This document shows, piece after piece, positions 22,433 to 34,226 of a DNA stretch of 64,000 nucleotides. The notes beneath the pieces are model-generated. The model had not been told where the DNA came from. It worked only from the letters and a program-made list of their open reading frames with translations, and ran no database searches. The position numbers were made by a program, and so were the translations under genes. The stretch covers positions 35,041,550 to 35,105,549 of the forward strand of contig NC_030817.1 in the NCBI RefSeq assembly GCF_001704415.2, given 5' to 3'. Every line of letters begins with the position of its first letter. The first letter of the stretch is position 1. Source of the DNA: Capra hircus. Taxonomy: Eukaryota; Chordata; Mammalia; Artiodactyla; Bovidae.

Positions 22433-23520
22433 ACCTGAAGGGGGATAATCTCTATATAACCCTCAGGGGGAAAATTTCTCTCTGTGTCTCTTTGGAAATG
22501 TTGATCACTAGCTGAGAGGAATATGTTAATAAAAACATACATCTGAAAAAAAAAAAAAATGTCTGAGACCTCAGACAGCTGAGTTCTCTTTCAGTTCACA
22601 CTCTAACTCATCAGTGTTTCATCCCAAATACCGAGTATGTCTCTCCTGGTAGTGTGTTTTCTTTGTAGCATAGCAGATTTCTGAAGATCAAATATGTTAC
22701 CTGACAGGAGGACCTGATGCAGGCAATTTCATGTAGCAGTGGCAGATACAAGGCACTCAAGAGGGATTTCTGTCCTCGCTGAGCCTTTCAAAATGTTGCT
22801 GTTACCACCTCTACCTATGTTTAAAGGCTGTTCTGCATCTGACTTGTTGTTGTTCATTTATTAATATCATATCTTGTGGCTGCTTCCAAAATGGAAGCAA
22901 TATGCATTAAAGAAGAATAAAAATCACCAAAAGTAAATATCATGTGAGCTTCCTGAAAGCCGAGGCAGAAAATGAAATGCGGCACATTACATACCTCTCA
23001 CTGCTGGGTACACAGCACCGCTGCCTTCTCAGAAGAACTGAAGTTCTTCTCGGTGTTAAATTCCAACACACGCATGCAAAAATGTGCTTGTCCAGCTGCC
23101 CCTTCAGAACTGTCCTTCCAGAACTTTCAGAACAAGGTCTTTTGTTAAGAACTCTGCAACAGAAACAAGACTCTGCCTACAAAGTTAAAGTCCTTTGATT
23201 GGGAGATCCCTTTTGGGAAGCAGGGTACTAGCATAGCGTCAACACAAAACAAGGGGAAGTTAAAGAAAAAAAAAAAAACTGGCGGAGCTTGGTCACAAAT
23301 GTGAAAATAGGCTTAATTTAGTTCATAAGTGAGAAACACTATAGAGCCTAAATAAAGGCTCTCCACAAAATGTTCTTCATTATTTTCATTCATCAGTGTA
23401 AACAGGTGGCTTGGTTTCTTCTGTAATTCTTCTGAAGCTAGTGAGACAAGATGATAACGTTCCAAGACAATGCTAAATTACTAGGGCTCCTTATTAGAAA
23501 GCAGCATTTTTCTTTTCAGG
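22433..23520. other. Unassigned sequence
   Basis: No gene or repeat recognised apart from short A runs at about 22545-22559 and 23265-23278. Confidence 0.4.
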
Positions 23521-23800
23521 GTTGCTGCCGCTGCTGCTGCTAAGTCGCTTCACTCATGTCGGACTCTGTGCGATCCCAGAGACGGCAGCCCACCAGGCTC
23601 CCCTGTCCCTGGGATTCTCCAGGCAAGAACACTGGAGTGGGTTGCCATTTCCTTCTCCAATGCATGGAAGTGAAAAGTAAATGTGAAGTTGCTCAATCGT
23701 GTCCAACTCTTAGTGACCCCATGGACTGCAGCCCACCAGGCTCCTCTGTCCATGGGATTTTCCAGGCAAGAGTACTGGAGTGGGGTGCCATCGCCTTCTC
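23521..23800 (-). mobile_element. Bov-A2 SINE
   Basis: Two reversed Bov-A monomers with a CTG-type tail at the left end. The right end (catcgccttctcc) directly abuts a plus-strand BovB, forming a head-to-head composite. Confidence 0.92.
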
Positions 23801-23802
23801 CG

Positions 23803-24197
23803 AAAGAAAGCTGAGCATCAAAGAACTGATGCTTTTGAATTGTGGTGTTGGACAAGACTGTGGCGGGTCTCTTGGACTCCAAGGAGATCCAACCAGTCCA
23901 TCCTAAAGGAAATCAGTCCTGAATATTCATTAGAAGGACTGATGCTGAAGCTGAAACTCTAATACTCTGGCCACCTGATTCGAGGAACTGACTCATTGGA
24001 AAAGACCCTGATGCTGGGAAAGATTGAAGGTGGGAGGAGAAGAGGATGACAGAGGATGAGATGGTTGGATGGCATTACCAACTTGATGGACATGAGTTTG
24101 AGCAAGCTCTGGGAGTTGGTAATGGTCAGGGAAGCCTGGCGTGCTGCAGTCCATGGGGTCACAAAGAGACTGACATGACTGAGTAACTGAACTGATT
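23803..24197 (+). mobile_element. BovB LINE 3' fragment
   Basis: Last ~395 bp of BovB, from aagaaagctgagcatcaaag to gactgagtaactgaactga. Frames corresponding to the RT C-terminus are broken. Confidence 0.93.
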
Positions 24198-24214
24198 TAT
24201 TAAGGATCAATATA

Positions 24215-24616
24215 ATATATTGTTATATTAGAAATTAAAGCTGAAAATTTTAAAATACATTTGTTAACCTTATTAAGAAAAAAATATAATACACACAAAC
24301 ACTTTTATCAAACACATTTGGAAAATTTTCATTTTCCAAAATGAAAACATTAGTGAGAAGAGTGGTATTAATACACATTTTTGAAAATCTCTTTAATGCC
24401 TAGATAGCTGGACTGTCATATTTGTTTCAGTATTTGATCTGCTCCAATAATCATGTCATGTAACATCTGGAAAAAAACCCATACACTCATGAGAGAATGA
24501 GAGCGAAAAAGGAAATAGCAACTTAGTATTATTATTAAAATCATTTTGATCTCACAGACCCCCTGAGTGTGTCTTGGAAAGTACTAGGGTTCCCTCAACA
24601 CATTTTGAGAACCACT
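24215..24616 (+). mobile_element. Ancient hAT-type DNA transposon fossil
   Basis: attagaaattaaagctgaaa and a gtgagaagagtggtatta block, ending in cattttgagaaccactgc, a typical hAT-Charlie terminal motif. It seems related to the split element at 58385-60600. Confidence 0.55.
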
Positions 24617-25300
24617 GCATTTGGATAAGACTGACTCCTATAATAGCAAAATTAAGTTTACTATCTAGTGAAGAAGGACTAGGATTATAAGAGTAATTAA
24701 AAGTTCCATTCTATATATATACATAAGCTAACAGAAGTATAAAACAGTATCTATTTTAAGAGGCTCAAAATTTATTTTGCAATAGAGTAATGGGGTATGT
24801 GCATTACTCTTCAAAACATCAATTGCTTCTCTTACAAGCTTCTCCTCAATGGGCCCACCCAACAGATTCTTTCTACGGGAAGATTATACTTTTCCCACCT
24901 GACTATGTTCATGTCAGCCATCTGACTCACTTTGGCCAATAATGTGAGTGGAAGTGACATGTGCTACTTCTGTGCAGAAGTTTTAATGGCCATAAATGGA
25001 TGCTTTAATGGATAGATAATTCTTCCATCCCTCATCTCCTCTCCCTCGAGACTCACAATGTCCCAGGAAATAGATGTTTCTTCAGCCTGAGTCCTGAAAT
25101 GAAGGAAACATCGAGCGGAGAGACAGTCAATTCATGAAGTACAAGCAACCGAATAGTCCACTGAGATTTTTGGAGTTATTTGTTGCTGCAGCATAACTTA
25201 GCCTATGGTGACTGATAAAGGTAGAATAAAATAAGTACAGAAAAGCTTACACATCAAAGAAGTGTCATAATAATTATTCCCATGTCAATATACTCAATTT
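24617..25300. other. Unassigned sequence
   Basis: AT-rich; nothing recognised. Confidence 0.4.
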
Positions 25301-25430
25301 TTCAACAAATATTTAATTGAACATAACCAGCGTTATGGAGTCAGGCTGTATGCTAGACACTGAATATCCAGGGATGACTATGATACTCTCTCAGCCTGGA
25401 AGGAGGTGATAGAAAGCACAGCTTTGACAT
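25301..25430 (+). mobile_element. L2 3' fragment
   Basis: ttcaacaaatatttaattga, ggctgtatgctagacactga and atccagggatgactatgata follow the L2 3' end. Confidence 0.65.
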
Positions 25431-25439
25431 TACCAACAC

Positions 25440-25610
25440 GGGAAGCTTAGCTCTGCTACACACAGCTATATGACCTTGGGTAGGTTTCTCTGAGCCTTAT
25501 TTTCTCACCTGTACGGTGGAGATGATAATACCCACACTTCATATGACTATGAGGATTAAATGATATGATTATGTTAGCTATGCAGCAGAGAGCCTGGCAT
25601 CGTGTGTATT
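25440..25610 (+). mobile_element. MIR SINE
   Basis: tagctctgctacacacagct, atgaccttgggtaggtttct, ctgagccttattttctcacc and gactatgaggattaaatgat: MIR core and 3' part. Confidence 0.85.
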
Positions 25611-25819
25611 TACAGTCAAGATTATTTTCCTTCCACCTTTGTCTCCCCATTTCCCACCCCCCACTCCTAGATGAGGGTCTTGGGATTCTGAACTTAGCTC
25701 TATCTACTGGATCTCTCAGTTTTCTGAATTTTAGTCTCTCCAAAGATTAAAAATTGCATATGTACAACATAACGTATACATACACAAATATATTCATTTA
25801 GTCTGTCACTCAGCTTATT

Positions 25820-25895
25820 AAATACTATACTCATTTTACAAATGAGAAAACTCAAGCAGTGAGAGGTTGAATAACTTCCCCAAATCATATGTCAG
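25820..25895 (-). mobile_element. MIR SINE fragment
   Basis: ctcattttacaaatgagaaa and gagaggttgaataacttccc: antisense MIR core. Confidence 0.75.
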
Positions 25896-25899
25896 CACA

Positions 25900-26170
25900 T
25901 ATATATTTAATCTCATTTTCTTAATGGCTGATAATATTCAACAGTATTAACAGATTATGATTTACTTAACCACTCCCTTTTTGATGGGCATTTGTAAGAT
26001 GTGTTATGCGTTTACTATAACAACAAAGAGACGTCCTCATAAATATCTTTTTACACATCTATAAATCCATCTTAAGATAAATTCTTAGAACTGGATTCCT
26101 AGGTCAAAAAGCACAGAAATTTTAGTTCTGATAGGTACCATGAGACTGCCTTTTAGAAAGTCTTTGCGGT
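25900..26170. mobile_element. Ancient L1M 3' fragment
   Basis: atggctgataatattcaaca, a tgatttacttaaccactccc block and gaactggattcctaggtcaa match old L1 3' sequence. Confidence 0.65.
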
Positions 26171-26327
26171 TTTATACTCCTGCCCCTGCCCTCAGGAAAT
26201 GAACATGCCCTTTCTGGAGAGCCTTATCTATACTTAGCCTGTGTCTCTGGGTCTGGATCATGTTTCCAAGAACACTTTCATTAGGTACTGCTTAGGAAAG
26301 CTGCTGCACAGACAGCACCCATTTTGC

Positions 26328-26328
<1 letters not shown>

Positions 26329-26364
<36 letters not shown>
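26329..26364 (+). repeat. (TG)18 microsatellite
   Basis: Eighteen uninterrupted TG units followed by CATGCATG. Its length makes it a probable polymorphic marker. Confidence 0.97.
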
Positions 26365-26365
<1 letters not shown>

Positions 26366-26370
26366 ATGCA

Positions 26371-27188
26371 TGCCTGGTGGGTTAATGCCTTCTTCTTCTG
26401 CTCTCACACACAATGTATTTGGGAAATCTGGCTGGAAGTGGGCTTTGTTCTGCTCTGAACTACACGAGAATAATTTATCTGTCTGAAAGGTAACTTGTAT
26501 ATTGATCCAGGAACATTGCAGGAGTGTAGCTTTTTCATTGATTATTTGATAATGGGTCATTTCATTTCTATCTACTTCTGATTTCTCTAACTCAGACAAA
26601 AAACCAGGTAACCCTAAGCACATGATTCATCTCAGTGAAAAGCGTTTGCCTGCCAATTCATATTAACTCAAAAAGTGACTCTGCAAACCTTTAAGTCATT
26701 CAGAGCAATACATTTCAGAGATGGCTCTTCCAACCTGCCTTATTCTTAATATTTGGACAGGACAATAAGACAGCATTTAGTTTGAAGCAAATTGCATATT
26801 TTTTTAGAATGAGGCAAAAGCAAATTTAAAACATCTTTCATTGAAGTGAGCCCACATTGACAACAGCACATGTAATTGCTTCCATTGTATGTTCTTAGCT
26901 AATTTACAACTACATTCATTGAATTAATAATGATCAGCTGGGATTCACAGAGGCCTGATCCCCAGGGTTCCATTCAGGGGCTGCTGGCCTGATATTTAAA
27001 TATTTATTGATGATAATTGGGTGACAGAAAGGGACAGACCCAGCCAGAAACAAATTCAATCTGCTTGCACAAGCATCTTAGCCAAGATGCCTCCTTAGGC
27101 CACACAGACACAATAACAAGAGAAGCGGAGGTGAAAAGAATATTGAAAATATGTGAAAACTGAGATATTGAGACTTATGATTGCTTTG
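26371..27188. other. Unassigned sequence
   Basis: No gene or named repeat recognised. Confidence 0.4.
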
Positions 27189-29250
27189 CTTCAGTTTAGT
27201 TCAGTTCATTCGCTCAGTCGTGTCTGACAGTTTGCGACTCTATGAATTGCAGCACACCAGGCCTCCCTGCCCGTCACCATCTCCTGGAGTTCACTCAGAC
27301 TCATGTCCATCGAGTCCATGATGCCATCCAACCATCTCATCCTCTGTCGTCCCCTTCTTCTCCTGCCCCCAATCCCTCCCAGCATCAAAGTCTTTTCCAA
27401 TGAGTCAACTCTTCGTATGAGGGGGCCAAAGTACTGGAGTTTTAGCTTTAGCATCATTCCTTCCAAAGAAATCCCAGGGTTGATCTCCTTCAGAATGGAC
27501 TGGTTGGATCTCCTTGCAGTCCAAGGGACTCTCAAGAGTCTTCTCCAACACCACAGTTCAAAAGCATCAATTCTTCAGCGCTCAGTCTTCTTCACAGTCC
27601 AACTCTCACATCCATACATGACTACTGGAAAAACCAGAGCCTTGACTAGACGGACCTTAGTCGACAAAGTAACGTCTCTGCTTTTGAATATCCTATCTAG
27701 GCTGCTCATAACTTTTCTTCCAAGGAGTAAGCGTCTTTTAATTTCATGGCTGCAATCACCATCTGCAGTGATTTTGGAGCCCAAAAAAATAAAGTCTGAC
27801 ACTGTTTCCACTGTTTCCCCATCTATTTGCCATGAAGTGATGGGACTGGATGCCATAATCTTCGTTTTCTGAATGTTGAGCTTTAAGTCAACTTTTTCAC
27901 TCTCCTCTTTCACTTTCATCAAGAGGCTTTTTAGTTCCTCTTCACTTTCTGCCATAAGAGTGGTATCATCTGCATATCTGAGGTTATTGATATTTCTCCC
28001 GGCAATCTTGATTCCAGCTTGTGTTTCTTCCAGTCCAGTATTTCTCATGATGTACTCTGCATAGAAGTTACATAAGCAGGGTGACAATATACAGCCTTGA
28101 TGTATTCCTTTTCCTATTTGGAACCAGTCTGTTGTTCCATGCCCAGTTCTAACTGTTGCTTCCTGGCCTGCATACAGATTTCTCAAGAGGCAAGTCAGGT
28201 AGTCTGGTATGCCCATCACTTTCAGAATTTTCCACAGTTTATTGTGATCCACACAGTCAAAGGCTTTGGCATAGTCAATAAAGCAGAAATAGATGTTTTT
28301 CTGCAACTCTCTTGCTTTTTCCATGATCCAGCGGATGTTGGCAATTTGATCTCTGGCTCCTCTGCCTTTTCTAAAACCAGCTTGAACATCAGGAAGTTCA
28401 CGGTTCACATATTGCTGAAGCCTGGCTTGGAGACTTTTGAGCATTACTTTACTAGCATGTGAGATGAGTGCAATTGTGCAGTAGTTTGAGCATTCTTTGG
28501 CATTGCCTTTCTTTGGGATTAGAATGAAAACTGACCTTTTCCAGTCCTGAGACCACTGCTGAGTTTTCCAAATTTGCTGGCATATTGAGTGCAGTACTTT
28601 CACAGCATCATCTTTCAGGATTTGAAACAGCTCAACTGGAATTCCATCACCTCTACTAGCTTTTTCGTAGTGATGCTTTCTAAGGCCCACTTGACTTCAC
28701 ATTCCAGGATGTCTGGCTCTAGATTAGTGATCACACCATCATGATTATCTGGGTTGTGAAGATATTTTTTGAACAATTCTTCTGTGTATTCTTGTCATCT
28801 CTTCTTAATATCTTCTGCTTCTGTTAGGTCCATACCATTTCTGTCCTTTATCGAGTCCATCTTTGCATGAAATGTTCCCTTGGTATCTCTAATTTTCTTG
28901 AAGAGATCTCTAGTCTTTCCCATTCTGTTCTCTTCCTCTATTTCTTTGCATTGATCGCTGAAGAAGGCTTCCTTATCTCTTCTTGCTATTCTCTGGAACT
29001 CTGCATTCAGATGCTTATTTCTTTCCTTTTCTCCCTTGCTTTTTGCTTCTCTTCTTTTCACAGCTATTTGTAAGGCCTCCCCAGACAGCCATTTTGCTTT
29101 TTTGCATTTCTTTTCCATGGGGATTGTCTTGATCCCTGTCTCCTGTACAATGTCACGAACCTCATTCCATAGTTCATCAGGCACTCTGTCTATCAGATCT
29201 AGGCCCTTAAATCTATTTCTCACTTCCACTGTATAATCATAAGGGATTTG
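27189..29250 (-). mobile_element. BovB LINE, 5'-truncated, about 2 kb
   Basis: The longest BovB copy in the window. The plus strand starts with the reversed 3' tail (gttcattcgctcagtcgtg) and runs back past the reverse transcriptase to about 'ccttatgattatacagtgg' in the element's own sense. The endonuclease half is missing. The low number of lesions suggests a fairly young copy. Confidence 0.95.
27206..29229 (-). pseudogene. BovB reverse transcriptase (truncated, broken)
   Basis: RTE-clade reverse transcriptase, which copies BovB RNA at a nicked genomic site. Three open segments read in order on minus: 29229-28795 (144 codons, linker upstream of RT), 28690-27575 (371 codons, RT) and 27535-27206 (C-terminal part, same frame as the RT). 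In the 371-codon segment, motif A is FCFIDYAKAFDCVD (residues 135-148, catalytic Asp 139), motif B is KGIHQGCILSPC (194-205) and motif C is YADD (239-242), so the catalytic residues remain. Lesions: TGA at 28795-28797, a probable 1-nt deletion in a T run at 28661-28665, and TGA at 27575-27577. The N-terminal endonuclease is absent. Not functional as written. Confidence 0.93.
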
Positions 29251-29396
29251 ACGGTAAACCCTTTAAACATCATTTTTTTAACCAATTTGTGAACTAAAAG
29301 ATGAGCATTTTCATCTTTGAAATCCTCAACACTGCTTTCCTGGATTCTGAACTTTTCTTCCTATTTTAAAAATCTGAGGGCTGCTAGGCACTAGGC

Positions 29397-29605
29397 TTCC
29401 CTGGTGGCTCAGATAGTAAAGAACCCACCTGCAATGCAGGGCTTGAGCCCTTGGTCAGGAAGATCCCATGGAGAAGGGAATGGCTACCCACTCCAGTATT
29501 CTTGCCTAGAGAATTCCATGGACAGAGTTGCCTGGTGGGCTACAGTTCATGGGGTTGCAAGAAATCAGACACCACTGAGCAACTAACACTTTCACTTTCT
29601 TTTTC
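29397..29605 (+). mobile_element. Bov-tA SINE
   Basis: Head ttccctggtggctcagatag, tail to gagcaactaacactttcact. Exact 11-bp target-site duplication aggcactaggc at 29386-29396 and 29606-29616. Confidence 0.95.
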
Positions 29606-29616
29606 AGGCACTAGGC

Positions 29617-29914
29617 ATTAGATCTGTCCAGAGACTAAACAGAGGCCCAGAGGGAAAAAAATGAAAGAGGTAGAAGGTAAGGGTGGGCGAAAGGGAAGAG
29701 AGGGAAAGAAACTGATTAAAAACACTGAGGGGGCGGGGATGACAAAAGATCCTTTTCAACCTATGACCTATCTTATCAGCACTTACAAACATTTAATTAT
29801 TATCCATCCTCCTCAAGGTGATCCAGCCAGCTGCCTCTACTTGAGCAATAGGAAAATTGCAGATCACTTAGCTATCAGTGTTAATCACCTTTTGGAACAT
29901 GTGTTAGTCAAGAT
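29617..29914. other. Unassigned sequence
   Basis: Purine-rich at 29650-29740; nothing recognised. Confidence 0.4.
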
Positions 29915-30170
29915 ATGCCAGGTTATGCTGCAGTAACAAACAATTGCAAAACCTTAACGAGTAAAAAACACAAAGTTCATTTCATGCTCATGCTACAAGT
30001 TTATTTCATGCTCATGCTACAAGTTTATCTCAGGCTGCAGGGCATTTTGCTCATCACAGTCACCCAGGACATAGGCTGACAGAGTAGCCAATTGCCTTAT
30101 AGAAGGAGAATCTTGCATCGGCAATTAAATGATCTGGCCTGGAAGTAAACAGCACTGATGACAAGCACAG
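29915..30170 (+). mobile_element. Ancient LTR-like or other interspersed repeat
   Basis: Opens with gttatgctgcagtaacaaac and closes with gcaattaaatgatctggcct, a widely dispersed old mammalian repeat whose family I cannot name with confidence. It contains a 24-bp direct tandem duplication (29980-30003 and 30004-30027). Confidence 0.45.
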
Positions 30171-30184
30171 GGGTTGCACTTAAA

Positions 30185-30395
30185 ACAGGTCTGGCTTTGG
30201 ATCCCTTCTCTGATTCTCACTAACCATATGAACTTGAATATATCACTGAAACTCCTAGAGGCTCAGATTCCTTATGTGAAAAATGGAAATAGTACAATTT
30301 ACTCATGAAGTTACTATGAAGAATAAATGGGCTGATAAGTACATAGAACCTAGAACATACTTGGGGCTGAATAAATGATAGGCTCTTGGTTCTTA
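30185..30395 (+). mobile_element. MIR SINE
   Basis: gaggctcagattccttatgt, gaaaaatggaaatagtacaa, actatgaagaataaatgggc and ggctgaataaatgataggct follow the MIR core and 3' end. Confidence 0.8.
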
Positions 30396-30527
30396 ACCAT
30401 ATTAAAAGACTTCTAGAGAGCCCAGTGAGTTCACATGGATGTGTGTTTTGCTCACTTGCACTATATGATACATTAGTTCTTTAAAATATTTGTTAAACCA
30501 CAATGCACATGTATCTCAAGGCTCTCA

Positions 30528-30541
30528 CTGCCACCTACTGT
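30528..30541 (-). promoter_or_regulatory. CTCF-like motif (13 of 14), minus strand
   Basis: The reverse complement acagtaggtggcag matches CCASYAGRKGGCRS at all but the first position. Its orientation is opposite to the perfect motif at 13096, so the two point toward each other. Occupancy is not shown by the sequence. Confidence 0.45.
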
Positions 30542-30871
30542 GGTTCCAACAGTTCAGTGTTGTACATGGGGAAATATGACCTGAAAGTGATTGAAGAATT
30601 GAGCCAAAGTTGTTCCATAGCTACTTGGGTGTAACAACCAACTCTGTGTCTCCTGACATCTACTACAACTGTTCACCTCACTGCTATATCTGACTTATTG
30701 TACATGGAAGCAAGTAAAGAAGACAATATACTGCACCCCCAGAGAGCATCTTTGGCAGCAAGCTTTTAGACAAGAAGGTAAGTCAAAAGGCTATTTTCTA
30801 TCCATATGCAATGATTGCTCTTTACTATATTTCCCATAATAACTAAGGAAAACTAAAGAGATCAAAAAATG

Positions 30872-31085
30872 ATGAGTTAACATTTATTAAGAATTTTCCC
30901 CATACCAGGTCCTACTCTATAAGCTTTCAGAAAATTCTCTCATTTACCTCTCACATGGAACCTAGGATGTAATATTACCCCATTTAGCAGATCAGAGAAC
31001 TGAGTTCCCATGATGTGAAGTATCTTTCCCAGGGTGTCCTAAACAGTAAGTGGCTGAGTCAGCAGTCAAGCACAGACAATTTTAT
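30872..31085 (-). mobile_element. MIR/MIRb SINE
   Basis: gagttaacatttattaagaa, ccaggtcctactctataagc, attaccccatttagcagatc and taagtggctgagtcagcagt: a nearly full antisense MIRb-type element. Confidence 0.75.
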
Positions 31086-31498
31086 TCTGAATCGCATCAT
31101 CAGAGCTTCCTTACTATGGTTCTAATTCATCTACAGTCACTATTTTGAAATCTTGCTTACCAGAAAAAGGGAATGGTAGCTGATGTAATTGCTCCAAAGT
31201 TCAAGGCTAAGAACTGTAGTTTCATTCAGACATACTGTTGTATTCTTGTCCATCATTACACTCAACATCTCCATAGTATCAGACAATTAACCAATAGATT
31301 AAGGTCTTGAACACCTAAAGAAAAAACAAAGGAAAAGCAGCAGATCAGAGCACAGAGAATGTGGTCAACTAATATTTACCAAATGCATGAATGGCAAATT
31401 CATCATCACCAATTGAAGAAAACTCAAACTGATGCTCTTCCTGTGCCCAGTCAACAATGTCCCGGTCATAAATGAAGTTCTCTATTCTAACTCTGTTT

Positions 31499-32262
31499 TA
31501 TGGTAGAAAGCGAAGAACTAAAGATCCTCTTGATGAAAGTGAAAGAGAAGAGTGAAAAAGGTGGCTTAAAACTCAACATTCAGAAAACTAAGATCATGGC
31601 ACCTGGTCCCATCACTTCATGGCAAGTAGACGAGGAAACAATGAAAACAGTGACAGACTTTATTATTTTAGGCTCCAAAATAACCACAGATGGTGACTGT
31701 AGCCATGAAATTAAAAGACACTTACTCCTTGGAGGAGAAGTTATGACCAACCTAGACAGCATATGAAAAAGCAGAGACATTACTTTGCCAACAAAGGTCC
31801 ACCTAGTCAAAGCTATGCTTTTTCCAGTGGTCATGTATGGATGTGAGAGATGGACTCTGAAGAAAGCTGAGTGCTGAAGAATTGATGCTTTTGAACTGTG
31901 GTATTGGAGAAGACTGTGGAGAGTCCCTTGGACTGCAAGGAGATCCAACCAGTCCATCCTGAAGGAAATCAGTCCTGAATATTCATTGGAAGGACTCATG
32001 CTGAAGCTGAAACTCCAATACTTCAGCCACCTAATGCGAAGAACTGACTCATTGGAAAAAACCCTGATGCTGGGAAAGATTGAAGGTGGGAGGAAAATGG
32101 GACAACAGAGGATGAGATGGTTGGATAGCATCACTGACTCAATGGGCATGAGTTTGAGTATACTCCGGGAGTTGGTAATGGACAGGGAGGCCTGGTGTGT
32201 TGCAAGTCCATGGGGTCACAAAGAGTTGGACATGATTGGGCAGCTGAACTGACTGAACTGAT
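31499..32262 (+). pseudogene. BovB LINE 3' part with broken RT C-terminus
   Basis: Begins in the RT after motif C (equivalent of MVESEELK) and runs to the 3' tail gggcagctgaactgactgaa, about 760 bp. Open segments are 31500-31766 and 31986-32252. A TGA at about 31764 follows NLDSI, and further breaks separate the two segments. 5'-truncated; non-functional. Confidence 0.93.
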
Positions 32263-33258
32263 TCTGTGTCAGCCCCTTAACGCAAGATATGCATGCCAGA
32301 TTCTGAATATTGAACCTCATTGCATTGCTTCTTGTTTATAAACCAAGAAGATAATTCATAGAACAAAGTGTTTCAGGGAAGTGTCATAGGGTGGAAGCAC
32401 AGAGGTAATTCATGCTTATCTCCAGGGAGAAGCAGGGACCCCCATGGATGAAGCAGGCCAGCTCCCTCAGTCCTGACAAATACTATTTCAGTGTCATGTA
32501 ACCAATAAGTTGGAGAGAGAATTTAGTGCCTATCATTTTAATACTCACATAAAAGAACTTTTAAAATTCCATATCTATGAATTTTCAGGGAGAACCAAGT
32601 CGATATCAAGATCTAACCTCAAGATGTCAGATCTAATGCTCTGTCAAAACAAATCTCTCTCCAAATGATGACAACAATATTAAATAAAATTCTCTGTGTG
32701 TTTTTAAATATATAAACAATTAGCAATCACTCAGGAACTAATAGAATTTACAAGTGTCCCCTTCCTGATTTCATAGGAATATGTGGAACTTAATGGGATG
32801 TGAGTTTTCAGACTAAGCCCACAAGCTATTTCCAAGTCTTTGTTCCTTTTTCCTTTCACATGACAAGGTGGGCTGCAACTGACAATTTCTGTGAGCACAG
32901 TGTATGATCATTATTGCCAAGTGGAAGCTGTAGGGGTAATAACAGCAGTTGCCAAGTTAAATGAGGGTAGCATACAGCCCTTGTCAGTCAGTACCCCTCA
33001 CAACACACATTTTCACCTGCTGTCCACATCTCCTTAGCTGTGTTTGTTGAGAAAGACTTAGTCCTGGCAAGCTGGTGAACGGTCCATGACGTGCTCCAGC
33101 AATGGGCATCAAAAACACATGAGCACTGAAAACTTGGGGAAGTAGAGGTCAATCCAAACACATTGGCCCTGAAACAATTATGTAACAGTCACCAAAGTTA
33201 TCTATTTATTATCATGACTTTAAAGCCAAATGGAACAGATCAGCTTCACTGTACCAAG
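32263..33258. other. Unassigned sequence
   Basis: No gene or named repeat recognised. Confidence 0.4.
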
Positions 33259-33267
33259 AGAGGGTCA

Positions 33268-34226
33268 GTTCAGTTCAGTTCAGTTGCTCAGTTGTGTCTG
33301 ATTCTTTGCAACCCCATGAATTGCAGCACGCCAGGCCTCCCTGTCTATCACCAACTCCCAGAGTCTACCCAAACCCATGTCCATCGAGTCAGTGATGCCA
33401 TCCAGCCATCTCATCCTCTGTCATCCTCTTCTCCTCCTGCTCCCAATCCTTCCCAGGACCAGGGTCTTTTCCAATGAGTCAACTCTTCGTATGAGGTGGC
33501 CAAAGTATTGGAGTTTCAGCCTCAGCATCAGTCCTTCCAATGAACACCCAGGACTGATCTCCTTTGAGATGAACTGTTTGGATCTCCTTGCAGTCCAAGG
33601 GACTCTCAAGAGTCTTCTCCAACATCACAGTTCAAAAACATCAGTTCTTCAGTGCTCAGCTTTCTTCACCATCCAACTCTCACATCCATACATGACTACT
33701 GGAAAAACCATAGCCTTGACTAGATGGAACTTTGTTGGCAAAGTAATGTCTCTGCTTTTAAATATGCTGTCTAGGTTGGTCATAACTTTCCTTCCAAGGA
33801 GTAAGCGTCTTTTAATTTCATGAAGTAATGCTCAAAATTCTCCAAGCCAAGCTTCAGCAATATGTGAACCATGAACTTCCAGATGTTCAAGCTGGTTTTC
33901 GAAAAGGCAGAGGAACCAGAGATCAAATTGCTAACATCCACTGGATCATATAAAAGCAAGAGAGTTGCAGAAAAACATCTATTTCTGCTTTATTGACTAT
34001 GCCAAAGCCTTTGACTGTGTGGATCACAATAAACTGTGGAAAATTCTGAAAGAAATGGGAATACCAGACCACCTGACCCGCCTCTTGAGAAACCTATATG
34101 CAGGTCAGGAAGCAACAGTTAGAACTGGACATAGAACAACAGACTGGTATAGGAAAAGGAGTACATCAAGGCTGTATATTGTCACCCTGCTTATTTAACT
34201 TATACACAGAGTACATCATGAGAAAC
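33268..34226. mobile_element. BovB LINE with internal 5' inversion
   Basis: 33268-33822 is the BovB 3' part in minus orientation (from gttcagttcagttgctcag to 'agcgtcttttaatttcatg'). At 33823 it switches to plus-orientation BovB from an upstream region (aagtaatgctcaaaattctc, RT motif A at about 33980-34030, ending at catgagaaac). About 250 bp between the two parts is missing. One exact 9-bp target-site duplication agagggtca (33259-33267 and 34227-34235) flanks the whole unit, so this is a single insertion, not two. The structure is that expected of twin priming. Confidence 0.88.

Noticed and set aside
27303..27872. 189-codon plus-strand frame, and the similar frames at 31580-32149, 33377-33823 and 58613-59113
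   Set aside because: They are antisense shadows of BovB reverse transcriptase; the same shadow protein recurs at each BovB copy.
28097..28462. 121-codon plus-strand frame, and its relative at 59370-59729
   Set aside because: Antisense of the BovB RT motif A to motif B region, not a gene family.
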